Origin: RGIG3002 sp045546775
Lineage (GTDB): Bacteria; Bacillota; Clostridia; Lachnospirales; Lachnospiraceae
Direction: 5' to 3'
Length of the DNA: 64,000 bases
Assembly: GCA_045546775.1 (NCBI GenBank)
Contig: JAZQDM010000126.1
Coordinates: 62,001 to 126,000, forward strand
Part shown: one piece after another, positions 26,858-35,297 of the stretch
How the letters are laid out: the number at the start of each line of letters is the position of its first letter
Numbering within the stretch: position 1 is the stretch's first letter
Program-made: the position numbers and the translations under genes
The notes under the pieces: generated by a model
What the model was told of the DNA's origin: nothing
Database searches by the model: none
The model's input: the letters and a program-made list of their open reading frames with translations, nothing else

Positions 26858-27061
26858 ATGGAAAACATAAAAGAAATATTACCATTTTTAATTCCGCTTG
26901 TTATTGTGGAATTTTCACTTTTAGCATATACGTTACATCATATTTTTACACATGAAACATACAAAAGAGGCAATCGCACAGTTTGGCTTATTGTGACGCT
27001 TGTAGGCATGAATTTTGTCGGGCCGATTCTTTACTTCCTGCTTGGTAAGGAGGAAGCATAG
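26858..27061 (+). CDS. YxlE-like PLDc_N small membrane protein
   Basis: A 67-residue protein with two membrane helices joined by a short basic loop (THETYKRGN) and an N-x-x-GPILYFLLGK end, the pattern of the phospholipase D N-terminal (PLDc_N) domain. In Bacillus, YxlE of this type is encoded beside the YxlFG ABC transporter. The order here (MerR, PLDc_N, ATPase, permease) copies that arrangement. It lies 4 nt from the MerR stop, so co-translation is likely. Confidence 0.75.
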   Translation: MENIKEILPFLIPLVIVEFSLLAYTLHHIFTHETYKRGNRTVWLIVTLVGMNFVGPILYFLLGKEEA

Positions 27062-27063
27062 TC

Positions 27064-27963
27064 ATGGATATGTTGCAAATTACCAACTTGAAAAAACGGT
27101 TTGGCGACAAAGAAGTATTAAAAGGAATTGAATTGTCTGTTCCCGAAAAAAGCGTATTTGGCTTTATCGGCAAAAACGGTGCCGGAAAAACAACGACAAT
27201 GAAAGCAGTTTTAGGATTGCTTCGCGCGGATGAAGGTGATATTGCCGTAGCGGGCGAAAAGGTTGTTTACGGGCAGACAAAAACAAACCGGCATATTGGA
27301 TATCTTCCCGATGTGCCGGAATATTATTCCTTTATGACAGCACCGGAATATCTGGCCTTTTGCGGTGAAATAACGGGTGTCAGTAAAAAAGAAATGAAGC
27401 ACCGGAGCGAAGAACTTTTGGAGCTTGTGGGACTTGCCGGAGAAAAACACCGCATCAAAGGATTTTCCAGAGGGATGAAGCAGCGCCTCGGCATCGCACA
27501 GGCATTGTTTAATGAGCCCAAGCTTCTCATTTGTGATGAGCCCACTTCGGCGTTAGATCCGGTGGGACGAAAGGAAATATTGGACGTGCTTCTTGCGGTG
27601 CGTGAAAAAACAACGGTGTTATTTTCCACGCATATTTTGTCGGATGTGGAGCGCATTTGTACGGATGTGGCTTTTTTGAACAACGGTACGATTCATATAC
27701 AGGGAAAGCTTGCGGATATCAAAACAAAATATCGCAGTGAGGAGTATGTGCTTGAGCCGGAGCGTGAAAGTGATTTACAGGAACTTTTGACGCAGTTTGC
27801 GGGCATGAGACAAACCGGTAGAAATCAGGTGATTTTTGCTGATACAGAGAACCGCTTGTTTGAAGTATTGCGTTTTATTATGCAAAAGAAAATGCCGGTG
27901 CTGAAATTGGAGCGTATGGAACCATCGCTGGAATCTATGTTTTTGGAGGTGGTAGAACAATGA
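27064..27963 (+). CDS. ABC transporter ATP-binding protein (YxlF-like)
   Basis: A 299-residue protein with a full nucleotide-binding domain: Walker A GKNGAGKTTT (~37-46), signature FSRGMKQRLG, Walker B LLICDEPTSALDP, and the switch His in STHIL. The C-terminal ~80 residues are the extension seen in CcmA/YxlF-type export ATPases. It starts 2 nt after the PLDc_N stop and overlaps the permease by ATGA, so the two form one transporter. The substrate is unknown; peptide or lipid-directed stress export is usual for this group. Confidence 0.9.
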   Translation: MDMLQITNLKKRFGDKEVLKGIELSVPEKSVFGFIGKNGAGKTTTMKAVLGLLRADEGDIAVAGEKVVYGQTKTNRHIGYLPDVPEYYSFMTAPEYLAFCGEITGVSKKEMKHRSEELLELVGLAGEKHRIKGFSRGMKQRLGIAQALFNEPKLLICDEPTSALDPVGRKEILDVLLAVREKTTVLFSTHILSDVERICTDVAFLNNGTIHIQGKLADIKTKYRSEEYVLEPERESDLQELLTQFAGMRQTGRNQVIFADTENRLFEVLRFIMQKKMPVLKLERMEPSLESMFLEVVEQ

Positions 27964-28727
27964 AATCATTCGTTGCATTTATAAAAAAGGAATGGATGGA
28001 ACAAGTACGTTCCGGACGTGTTATGATTCTTGGTATTTTGTTTGCTTTGTTTGGGATTATGAATCCTGCTATTGCAAAGCTGACTCCGTGGTTACTGGAA
28101 CTGATGTCGGAAACTTTGGCAGAAACCGGCATGACGGTCACGGCAGTTACGGTAGATGCCATGACTTCCTGGACCCAGTTTTTCAAAAATATTCCTATGG
28201 CGCTGATTGCCTTTGTTTTGCTGCAAAGCAGCATTTTTACAAAAGAATATGAGTCCGGCACCCTTGTGCTTGCGCTGACAAAAGGACTGGAGCGCTACAA
28301 AGTAGTAGCTGCAAAAACGACAGTGTTGTCAGTTCTTTGGACAGTGGGATACGTGATTTGTTTCGCAGTTACTTATGCCTATAATGCTTTCTTTTGGGAT
28401 AATAGTATTGCACACAATCTTGTTTTTGCAGTTATTTGCTGGTGGTTGCTTGGACTTTGGACGATTGTTTTACTTGTGTTCTTTTCCACTGTTTGCAGAG
28501 GAATTTCCGGTGTACTGTTAGGAACAGGCGGCGTATTTTTTGTATCTTATCTTGCCGGTTTGTTGCCAAAATTGAAGGAATATATGCCGACTACACTGAT
28601 GAATGCAGGGACGCTTTTGGTTGGAACGGAAGGGCCGGATTTTTATACAAAAGCGATTCTGGTCGCGGTGATTTCGTCTGTTGTACTGATGGCGATTGGG
28701 ATTGAAAAATTCAAACATTTTTGGTAG
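27960..28727 (+). CDS. ABC-2 type permease (YxlG/NosY-like)
   Basis: A 255-residue protein with about six membrane segments. The first is preceded by FIKKEWMEQVRSGR, and the FTKEYESGTLVLALTKG stretch after the second is the ABC-2 family hallmark. It partners the preceding ATPase (4-nt overlap) and ends the operon. Confidence 0.85.
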   Translation: MKSFVAFIKKEWMEQVRSGRVMILGILFALFGIMNPAIAKLTPWLLELMSETLAETGMTVTAVTVDAMTSWTQFFKNIPMALIAFVLLQSSIFTKEYESGTLVLALTKGLERYKVVAAKTTVLSVLWTVGYVICFAVTYAYNAFFWDNSIAHNLVFAVICWWLLGLWTIVLLVFFSTVCRGISGVLLGTGGVFFVSYLAGLLPKLKEYMPTTLMNAGTLLVGTEGPDFYTKAILVAVISSVVLMAIGIEKFKHFW

Positions 28728-28766
28728 AATGGTAAAAAAGTTTTTCACCAAAGAATGGAGGAAAAG

Positions 28767-29324
28767 ATGGGGTTATTTGACAGTATTGTAAGAAGAGGAA
28801 TGAGAACCGTAGGAAATGCGGTAGCAGATGCAGTAGCCGAAAAGGTTGCTGACAAAGTGACAGACGGATTGGGACTTAGCAGAAGAGATAATACATCAAA
28901 TCGTAACGATTCCGGCCGGACAGTTTACCAGAACGATGATAGAAATCTTGGAAGAACAGCTTATCAGAGCACAGATGATAGAAGTTTTGATGAGAAGTTG
29001 CAGAGCGTTTTAGGAAATATTTCTATGTTTGACATTCGTACGAATGTATCTGTAGATGAGCTGGAGCAGGAAGCAGGAACACAGATTTATACCAGAGGCG
29101 GTTGTTATGCAAAGCCGGATGCAATGTCTTACGTTTTGTATCAGGGCGGTGCGCGTGCGCTCATCATCAATTTGTGGTCTGATTACAAATATTATAATCA
29201 TTATGCGAATCGTGAGATTGCGCAGTATTGCAAAAACAATGGCATTAAAATGTTAAATTTCTTCGAATATCTTCCGAATGAAGTCAGCTACATGGAAGAG
29301 AGAATTCGCAAGGCATTGGCATAA
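28767..29324 (+). CDS. Hypothetical soluble protein with an amphipathic N-terminus (185 residues)
   Basis: Start: ATG at 28767, 5 nt after GGAGG. Residues 1-35 are an Ala/Val-rich amphipathic helix (AVADAVAEKVADKVTDGLGL). A low-complexity Asn/Asp/Arg linker with repeated RTxYQ motifs follows (~40-70), then an alpha/beta domain of ~110 residues ending in a helix (SYMEERIRKALA). Family unknown. It directly precedes the structured region upstream of the reverse transcriptase, and a link with that gene is possible but unproven. Confidence 0.6.
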   Translation: MGLFDSIVRRGMRTVGNAVADAVAEKVADKVTDGLGLSRRDNTSNRNDSGRTVYQNDDRNLGRTAYQSTDDRSFDEKLQSVLGNISMFDIRTNVSVDELEQEAGTQIYTRGGCYAKPDAMSYVLYQGGARALIINLWSDYKYYNHYANREIAQYCKNNGIKMLNFFEYLPNEVSYMEERIRKALA

Positions 29325-29354
29325 TCGTGCAAATGCATACATAAAGGGCTGTTT

Positions 29355-29548
29355 CATGCATCGGGAAACCGATGCATGCGATAGTATATAGAAAAGAAAG
29401 AGAAATGTGACGATAGTTGCACCTGTGGCAGATAAAGCATATTCCGACAGCCGTTTTCCGGCACATGGCTTTGCAGGTAGCAGGGATATGTTCAGTCTGG
29501 TAGAAACAAGCACGCTTTGTTTCCTTCAAAGTTATTTCTCTTTCTTTT
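29355..29548 (+). ncRNA. Structured non-coding region upstream of the reverse transcriptase
   Basis: Two elements lie in a 279-bp gene-free stretch. First, a perfect 10-bp hairpin CATGCATCGG-GAAA-CCGATGCATG (29355-29378) with a GNRA loop. Second, a perfect 15-bp inverted repeat: AAAAGAAAGAGAAAT (29392-29406) pairs with its complement at 29534-29548, enclosing ~127 nt. Inside, further pairing is visible: ACCTG/CAGGT, AAAGC/GCTTT around GCCG-TTTTC-CGGC, and GAAACAA/TTGTTTC. The RT start is 55 nt downstream. The layout resembles a retron a1/a2-flanked msr-msd. Transcription is unproven, and the right arm could instead act as a terminator. Confidence 0.45.
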
Positions 29549-29603
29549 TTTGTTACATAAGGTATGTGAAACGATGCGGATTGTATCAGTTTGAGGAAAA
29601 GTC

Positions 29604-30818
29604 ATGGAAATATGGGAACAGTTATTTTTGCCGGAGAAGTGGCAGGAATTTATAGCATACAAAGAACAAAAACAGCATCTTTCCAAGCGCGAAGTGGAGG
29701 AGATGCAGGAGTATGTTTTACAGGAAAAATATTTGTCTGTGCTTGCACAAATAGAGAACAATGAGTGTGCGTTGCCGCTTCCGAGCAAAAAGGAAGTCAA
29801 CAAAAGCGGTGTGAACAAAAAGCGAATTGTTTACTCCTTTCCGAAAGAATTCAATATGCTTTTGAAGATGCTTACCTATTTGCTCTATCGGTATGATGGA
29901 ATATTTGCGGACAATTGTTATGCATTTCGGCGCAATTATGGAGTAAAAGATGCTATCCGACGCATTCGAAGCACAAAGGGAATCCATGAAAAGTACTGCC
30001 TGAAAGTGGACATTAGCAATTACTTCAACTCCATTGATGTGTCAAAACTTCTCGATAAATTGGATTTTTTGAAAGGGAAGGACGGAAGGCTTTTTGCATT
30101 TTTGCAAAGGCTCTTGACACAGGATGAGGCACTATGCCAGGAGGACGGAAAGCAGTGCGTTGTACAGGAAAAGCGCGGAGCGATGGCAGGAACACCGCTT
30201 TCCCCGTTTTTGGCAAATGTATATTTGACGGAAACAGATCATTTTTTTGAGGATGCAGGAGTGCTTTATTTCCGTTATTCAGATGATATTTTGATTTTTG
30301 CAGATAATGAGGAGCAATTAGCGCGATTGCAAAACCGACTGTATGAGAGCATTGCGAAACATGGTCTTGCACTCAATCCTAATAAGGTGCATATTAGCAA
30401 ACCGGGTGAAAAATTTGAGTTTCTGGGATTTTGTTTTTTGGACGGCCAGGTGGATTTGTCGGACAATACGATGAACAAGATAAAGGCAAAAATCAAACGT
30501 AAGGCACATGCACTTCGCAGATGGCAGCAGCAAAAGAAGTTGCCCGCAGAGCGAGGGGCAAAAGGATTTATTAAGGCGATGAACCGCAAGTTTTATGATA
30601 GCGGTGATGGTACGGAGTTTTCGTGGAGCCGGTGGTTTTTTCCTCCACTTACGACAGACGGACGACTGAAAGAAATTGATGTTTACATGCAGCAATACAT
30701 CCGGTTTTGTGTGACCGGAAGACATTACAAAGGCAATTATCGGATTACTTATGAGCAGATGAAAGCCTGGGGGTATCGTAGCCTTTTGCACGAATATTAT
30801 AAGATGAAAAACGGATAG
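29604..30818 (+). CDS. Stand-alone reverse transcriptase (class uncertain)
   Basis: A 404-residue protein. RT motifs in order: an RIVYSFP entry region, NCYAFRRNYGVKDAIRRI, KVDISNYFNSID (first catalytic Asp), RGAMAGTPLSPFLANVYL, the FRYSDDILIFA active site (YSDD 225-228, where most have YADD), and LNPNKVHISKPGEKFEFLGF. The C-terminal thumb region ends VTGRHYKGNYRITYEQMKAWGYRSLLHEYY. I see no maturase/HNH domain and no template/variable repeats, so group II intron and DGR origins are unlikely. It may belong to the retron, DRT or other unknown-group RTs, often phage-defence genes. GAGG lies 9 nt before the ATG. It is on the same strand as the structured region above. Confidence 0.85.
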   Translation: MEIWEQLFLPEKWQEFIAYKEQKQHLSKREVEEMQEYVLQEKYLSVLAQIENNECALPLPSKKEVNKSGVNKKRIVYSFPKEFNMLLKMLTYLLYRYDGIFADNCYAFRRNYGVKDAIRRIRSTKGIHEKYCLKVDISNYFNSIDVSKLLDKLDFLKGKDGRLFAFLQRLLTQDEALCQEDGKQCVVQEKRGAMAGTPLSPFLANVYLTETDHFFEDAGVLYFRYSDDILIFADNEEQLARLQNRLYESIAKHGLALNPNKVHISKPGEKFEFLGFCFLDGQVDLSDNTMNKIKAKIKRKAHALRRWQQQKKLPAERGAKGFIKAMNRKFYDSGDGTEFSWSRWFFPPLTTDGRLKEIDVYMQQYIRFCVTGRHYKGNYRITYEQMKAWGYRSLLHEYYKMKNG

Positions 30819-30895
30819 AGAATAAAAAATAACAGATGATATGTAAAACGTAGTGTCAACCTGGCACTATCAGGAAATTTGAGGAGGTTGAGAAA

Positions 30896-32068
30896 ATGAT
30901 TTATAACGAGTTGCAGGATGAAAAATTATCATTATTGGGCTTTGGTACGATGCGTCTGCCGGTCAAAGAAGACGGAAGCATTGATGAAGAGCAGGTTAGA
31001 GAAATGACCCGCTATGCGATGGAACATGGGGTGAATTATTTTGATACCGCATATCCTTATCACAATGGAGAATCCGAGCGTGTGATTGGACGTATATTAA
31101 GTGAGTATCCTCGTGAAAGTTACTATCTTGCCACGAAATACCCGGGACACCAGATTTTGTCCGACGGGTACAATCCTGCAACCATTTTTGAAGAGCAGCT
31201 TGAAAAGTGCGGCGTTACTTATTTCGATTACTATCTTCTGCATAATGTATATGAAAAATCCATGGAGACTTACTTGGACCCGCGCTGGGATATTATAGAG
31301 TATTTCAAAGAACAAAAAAGACTTGGGCGAATTAAACATCTTGGATTCAGTACGCATTTCAGGACCGCCGGATTGCGTGAGTTTTTGGATAAATGCGGCG
31401 ACGATATGGAGTTTTGTCAGATTCAGTTAAATTATTTGGATTGGACATTACAGGATGCAAAAGGAAAATACGAGCTTTTGACTAAGAGAGGTATTCCGGT
31501 ATGGGTTATGGAGCCTGTGCGGGGCGGAAAACTGGCAAATCTGGATGATGCAAGTAATGCAAAATTACAGGAACTGCGTCCTGATGAGTCTGTTGCGGCA
31601 TGGTCTTTTCGTTTTTTGCAAGGACTTCCAAATGTAAAAATGGTGCTCAGCGGTATGTCCAATATGGAGCAAATGAAAGATAATGTGAAAACGTTTGAGG
31701 AGAGCATGCAACTATCAGAGAAAGAGACGTGCATGGTGCTGGACATTGCGGAAGGCATGAAAGATTCCGTTCCGTGTACAGCTTGTCGGTATTGTTGTGA
31801 CGGCTGTCCGATGGGACTTGATATACCGATGTTGCTCGGCGCCTACAATGAGGTTCGGTGCCTGCCGACGATAAACGCGGTTATGCACATTGAATTCATG
31901 GAAGATAACCAAAAGCCGTCTGCCTGCATCGGTTGTGGAAAATGTTCGGCAATCTGTCCGCAGAACATTGATATTCCTGCTGCCCTGAAAGATTTAAATG
32001 AGAAAATCAAATCGATTCCAAGCTGGGCTGAAATCTGTCGTCAGAGAGAAGAGGCAAATAAAAAATAA
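30896..32068 (+). CDS. Aldo/keto reductase with two C-terminal [4Fe-4S] sites
   Basis: A 390-residue protein. The AKR barrel has the tetrad Asp50-Tyr53 (FDTAY), Lys81 (ATKYPG) and His in YYLLHN. After the barrel, CTACRYCCDGCP and CIGCGKCSAICP mark a C-terminal ferredoxin-like domain, giving the AKR-ferredoxin family common in anaerobes. The physiological substrate is unknown. GAGGAGG precedes the ATG. The flavodoxin gene follows after 15 nt and could supply or accept electrons. Confidence 0.9.
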   Translation: MIYNELQDEKLSLLGFGTMRLPVKEDGSIDEEQVREMTRYAMEHGVNYFDTAYPYHNGESERVIGRILSEYPRESYYLATKYPGHQILSDGYNPATIFEEQLEKCGVTYFDYYLLHNVYEKSMETYLDPRWDIIEYFKEQKRLGRIKHLGFSTHFRTAGLREFLDKCGDDMEFCQIQLNYLDWTLQDAKGKYELLTKRGIPVWVMEPVRGGKLANLDDASNAKLQELRPDESVAAWSFRFLQGLPNVKMVLSGMSNMEQMKDNVKTFEESMQLSEKETCMVLDIAEGMKDSVPCTACRYCCDGCPMGLDIPMLLGAYNEVRCLPTINAVMHIEFMEDNQKPSACIGCGKCSAICPQNIDIPAALKDLNEKIKSIPSWAEICRQREEANKK

Positions 32069-32083
32069 ATGGAGGGTTTTATT

Positions 32084-32557
32084 ATGGGTAAAAAGTTAGT
32101 TGCATATTTTTCTGCCAGTGGTATCACTGCCGGTGTAGCAAAAACTTTGGCGGAGGCTGCTATGGCAGACCTTTACGAAATTAAGCCGGAGGTTCCTTAC
32201 ACGAAAGAAGATTTGAACTGGATGGATAATCAGTCCAGAAGTACTGTTGAGATGAATGATTTGTCTTATCGTCCTGCAATGGCTGATAAAAATGCTAATA
32301 TTGAAGAATATGATACGGTCTTTGTCGGATTCCCGATTTGGTGGTACAAGGCGCCTACTATTATCAATACATTTTTGGAAAGTTATGATTTTTCGGGAAA
32401 ACAGATTATTTTGTTCGCAACTTCCGGCAGTAGCGGGTTTGGTGAAACAGTTGAGAATTTGGAACATAGTTGTCCGGGCGCAACATTAAAAGTGGGACAA
32501 ATTTTCAAATCCGGCATTTCAAGAGAAGAGCTGGCAGACTGGCTAGAAAATCAGTAA
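32084..32557 (+). CDS. Flavodoxin
   Basis: A 157-residue protein. The FMN phosphate loop is FSASGITAGVA after a KLVAYF strand. FVGFPIWWYKAPT and FATSGSSGFGET are the ring-binding loops of the flavodoxin_4 group. Start: ATG at 32084 after GGAGGG; an in-frame ATG at the previous gene's stop has no site. It is co-transcribed with the aldo/keto reductase and may serve as its redox partner. Confidence 0.88.
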   Translation: MGKKLVAYFSASGITAGVAKTLAEAAMADLYEIKPEVPYTKEDLNWMDNQSRSTVEMNDLSYRPAMADKNANIEEYDTVFVGFPIWWYKAPTIINTFLESYDFSGKQIILFATSGSSGFGETVENLEHSCPGATLKVGQIFKSGISREELADWLENQ

Positions 32558-32734
32558 GATATACAAAGCAAAATCGTGTGTCACAGCGTATTTTAGCATG
32601 TTGCAACTTCAAGTTGCCAAAAAGCAAACCTAAGTTGGTAGTATGTTTGGTGTGAAATGGGTATAAAACAACATAAACTTGGGTTGAACGATGCACCATT
32701 TTTGGCGGGGCATTCAACAAAATCTGCAGCTTTT

Positions 32735-33475
32735 TTACTCTTTATCATTTTCTACCAATTCGCCTCTTGCAATGTAAGGGGAATCGTTCATATTCTCATC
32801 GGTTCCTCTATCATCATACAGCTCATAATTAGGGAAAGGAATTGCGGTAATATTTTCAAATTCAATAGGCAATCCCGGAGAATTAAAGAAACTTCTTTCC
32901 TTTTGTATTTGAAAATGCAAATGGGGCTCAGAAGTATTTCCTGTATTTCCACATTCTGCAATTTTTTGCCCACGTTTTACTTGTTCACCCAAACTCACAC
33001 ATATGCTGTTCGGTTTGAGATGTGCCGATAAAGAATACTCATTTTCTGCGTGTTGAATCAAAACATAATTTCCACGAATATCATGTGCCTTACAAGAAGC
33101 TCGTCTGGGTGAATATATTTTGCTGTCCTGATGACTATTTTGTATCTCTACAACAATACCATCTGCCGATGCCAAAATATCCTGACCATAGCAATAAAAC
33201 GAAGTTTGGCAATTATCATCTTTGCAACAACTTTTTCCGTTTTCATCTAAGATAATAAAATCATACGCATATCTTTGAGTCGGTATGTCCCATGAATGTG
33301 AGGTGTTTTTATTTACACCACCGTTAACAACAACCCATTGTCCTCTAAATGGCAAGGAGTATTTAACAGCAGTGTGATAATTCTCTATACTTGGCAGGTT
33401 ACCATGATATTTACAGTCTAAAAGTATAATTCCCCACATTTGCTGTAAAGATTGCTTTAGAATAGTCAAATTCAT
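32735..33475 (-). CDS. M23-family metallopeptidase lacking a signal peptide
   Basis: A 246-residue protein. Zinc and active-site elements are present: HSWDIPTQRYAYDF (His/Asp pair), YSLSAHL, and the HxH in SEPHLHFQ. These are the LytM/M23 signature, normally a peptidoglycan endopeptidase. There is no signal peptide or membrane segment; the N-terminus runs directly into the domain. The usual wall-hydrolase role is therefore doubtful unless export is non-classical. A tight GGGGA site precedes the ATG. It is isolated, next to gene debris, and likely acquired. Confidence 0.8.
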   Translation of the reverse strand: MNLTILKQSLQQMWGIILLDCKYHGNLPSIENYHTAVKYSLPFRGQWVVVNGGVNKNTSHSWDIPTQRYAYDFIILDENGKSCCKDDNCQTSFYCYGQDILASADGIVVEIQNSHQDSKIYSPRRASCKAHDIRGNYVLIQHAENEYSLSAHLKPNSICVSLGEQVKRGQKIAECGNTGNTSEPHLHFQIQKERSFFNSPGLPIEFENITAIPFPNYELYDDRGTDENMNDSPYIARGELVENDKE

Positions 33476-33518
33476 ATTCTTGTTTCCCCTTTGTCACTTG
33501 GTATAGATGGGTAATCTG

Positions 33519-33755
33519 TTACAAGTCATATTGTAACATAATATGACTGTTTATACCAACTATCTTCTCCTGATAATCCGGTTCACCTGTCACCAAATAT
33601 ATATTATTATATTGCTTTTCTGTTTTGCATTATCCGCATATACACTTCCGGTGCGATTCGCAAATAACCATTTTTATGTAAAAACTTTCGAAGCCTTGTA
33701 TACTCTGTCTTAGTTCCCCATTTTTCGGTCGGCTAAGAATAACAAGTAATCTCAT
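33519..33755 (-). pseudogene. Frameshifted Cas2-like remnant
   Basis: After GGAGG, an ATG at 33755 opens MRLLVILSRP. A shift of frame gives TEKWGTKTEYTRLRKFLHKN, then GYLRIAPEVYMRIMQNRKAI and a stop. A second shift in an AT repeat gives IYLVTGEPDYQEKIVG and a TAA at 33519. The string RKFLHKNGY..APEVYMRI and the final T-E..YQEKIVG resemble the Cas2 core and its last strand. With two frameshifts it cannot make a normal protein. No cas1, effector gene or repeat array was seen nearby. Confidence 0.4.
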
Positions 33756-33934
33756 TCCGTAATTCCCTCCATACTCTCAATCGCTGACATTACATTTACT
33801 TTGACTCCATTCACTATTGTCACATACTCTGCAATTTTTTCCGCACCGTCTAAGCCCATAATAGACAAAGCTCTGGATTGATTACTTAAATATGCTGCTG
33901 AAGTGGAAGTAAACGGTTTTTTCGGAAGTAGCAT
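33752..33934 (-). pseudogene. Gene fragment upstream of the Cas2-like remnant
   Basis: A 60-codon frame ending VKVNVMSAIESMEGITE, whose TGA overlaps the ATG of the Cas2-like remnant (ATGA). No ribosome site precedes its first Met, so it is probably the 3' end of a larger lost gene that was translationally coupled to the Cas2-like gene. I do not recognise it. A plus-strand C-terminal-like fragment (33885-33953) crosses the same DNA. Confidence 0.3.
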
Positions 33935-33975
33935 TAAGCTGAAAGAAGAGTAAAAATGGTTAAAAAATTAAAGGG

Positions 33976-34031
33976 ATATGCCGCTACATACCTTGCCTGA
34001 CAAGGAGAGTATGTAGCAGCGTATCTTTTTT
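33976..34031. terminator. Long hairpin terminator
   Basis: The arms pair over about 15 bp (CGCTACATAC/GTATGTAGCAGCG with flanking GATA/TATC) around a CTTGCCTGACAAGG inner loop. A T run follows on the plus strand. It lies directly after the stop of the minus-strand epimerase gene. Confidence 0.75.
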
Positions 34032-34938
34032 ATTTGTTATCTAAAAATTCTTCAATCTGAAATTTTACGCCATCTTTAAATGCAAGCGGTGCGTATCCGA
34101 AGTCTTTTGTAGCTTCTGCGTGACTGAAAGTGCGCTCCTCTACCATACGTTGCACTTTTTCGCGATAATCCTTTTTTCCAAAAGTGATGAGATACAAGCC
34201 CCATGCACCGGCATAAGCAATCGGAAACGGAACCGAAAAGTAGTGTCTTTTTACGCCAAGATAATGTTCAATGGTGCGTAACATTTCAATGAGCAAAATC
34301 GGTTCAGCGCCGGAAAGGTTGTAGTTTTTGTTGCGGGTTGCATCGGGATTGGTAAGAACCTGATAATAGGCCTTCCCCAAGTCACCGCACCAGACCGGCT
34401 GCAACGCATACTTTGCCCCGCTTATTGTCGGGAAAAAGCGAAGTTTATTTACCATGCGGATAAACGTGGAGACGTTGTTGTCCTGCATATTGCCGTATAT
34501 CATTGTGGGGCGCAAAATGGACAGCGAAATATCCGTGCCCTTGAGCAGGCGTTCCACTTCCGCTTCGATGTTGCGATACATTTCCCCGGCGGCTTTGTAT
34601 TTGGAATAAATGCCCGTTGTATGCACTAAAATGAGGCGTTTCACATTCGTTTTGACTGCGGCCGGAATTAAGCGCAGTGTCCGCGCAATGCCGGCAATGT
34701 GCAACACTGTCGTAAATTGTCCCTCGTTGAATGTTTTTTCAATAAACGCTTCGTCATCCAAGCTTCCAGTCAAAATATGACAGTTTAGTTTGTCGAGTTC
34801 ATATGTCTTCAATTTGTCCGGATTTCGCACAATAAAACGAAAGGAGTAATCTTTCAAATCCTCACTGTTTTTCAATAATTCCTGTAAAAAGGCGAGCCCA
34901 CTTTTCCCGGTGACGCCCGTAACTAAAACTCGTTCCAT
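34030..34938 (-). CDS. NAD(P)-dependent epimerase/dehydratase (atypical extended SDR)
   Basis: A 302-residue protein. The N-terminal Rossmann motif is VTGVTGKSGLAF (G-x2-G-x2-G), with LHIAGIAR as the second cofactor loop. The usual YxxxK is present as YSKYKAAGEMYRN. It resembles NmrA/complex-I-type atypical SDRs more than sugar epimerases; the substrate is unknown. GGAGG precedes the ATG. A small XRE gene lies 14 nt upstream on the same strand. Confidence 0.8.
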   Translation of the reverse strand: MERVLVTGVTGKSGLAFLQELLKNSEDLKDYSFRFIVRNPDKLKTYELDKLNCHILTGSLDDEAFIEKTFNEGQFTTVLHIAGIARTLRLIPAAVKTNVKRLILVHTTGIYSKYKAAGEMYRNIEAEVERLLKGTDISLSILRPTMIYGNMQDNNVSTFIRMVNKLRFFPTISGAKYALQPVWCGDLGKAYYQVLTNPDATRNKNYNLSGAEPILLIEMLRTIEHYLGVKRHYFSVPFPIAYAGAWGLYLITFGKKDYREKVQRMVEERTFSHAEATKDFGYAPLAFKDGVKFQIEEFLDNK

Positions 34939-34952
34939 AGTTCCTCCGCTCG

Positions 34953-35162
34953 CTAGATAGTATCATTCGTTTGATTTTTTTTATCCAGCTTCTCATTACG
35001 GATATAATATTCAAGCAGGCGAATGACATACTCCGGTGCATGTCGGTTGTCACGCTCCCACTCTGTCACAGTTCTGTAAGGTATACTGAAATAATCACAA
35101 AATTCTCTGCGGTTCATACCGGTAGATTCTCTTAATTCTTTGATTTTTTTACAAACGTCCAT
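34953..35162 (-). CDS. Small XRE-type helix-turn-helix protein
   Basis: A 69-residue protein consisting of a lambda-repressor-like HTH (ELRESTGMNRREFCDYFSIPYRTVTEWERDNR) with a short charged tail. Start: ATG at 35162 after AGGAGG. It is the size of a single-domain Cro-like regulator and is cotranscribed with the epimerase, so it may autoregulate the pair. Confidence 0.8.
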   Translation of the reverse strand: MDVCKKIKELRESTGMNRREFCDYFSIPYRTVTEWERDNRHAPEYVIRLLEYYIRNEKLDKKNQTNDTI

Positions 35163-35297
35163 AAAGCACCTCCTAACAGTACACAATGCGTATTTTTATT
35201 ATAGCATAGATAGGTAGAAAGGACAACAGGTAAATTATCGTAGGCGAATGCACTTTATTGTGATAAAATGGGAGCATATGGGAGGGAGAGAATATTT

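Noticed and set aside
29604..30818. Group II intron or diversity-generating retroelement origin for the reverse transcriptase
   Set aside because: No maturase or HNH domain, no domain V-like hairpin after the gene, and no template/variable repeat pair was seen near it.
32657..33031. A 124-codon plus-strand frame opposite the M23 peptidase
   Set aside because: It overlaps the well-supported peptidase gene antisense and shows no domain or ribosome site.
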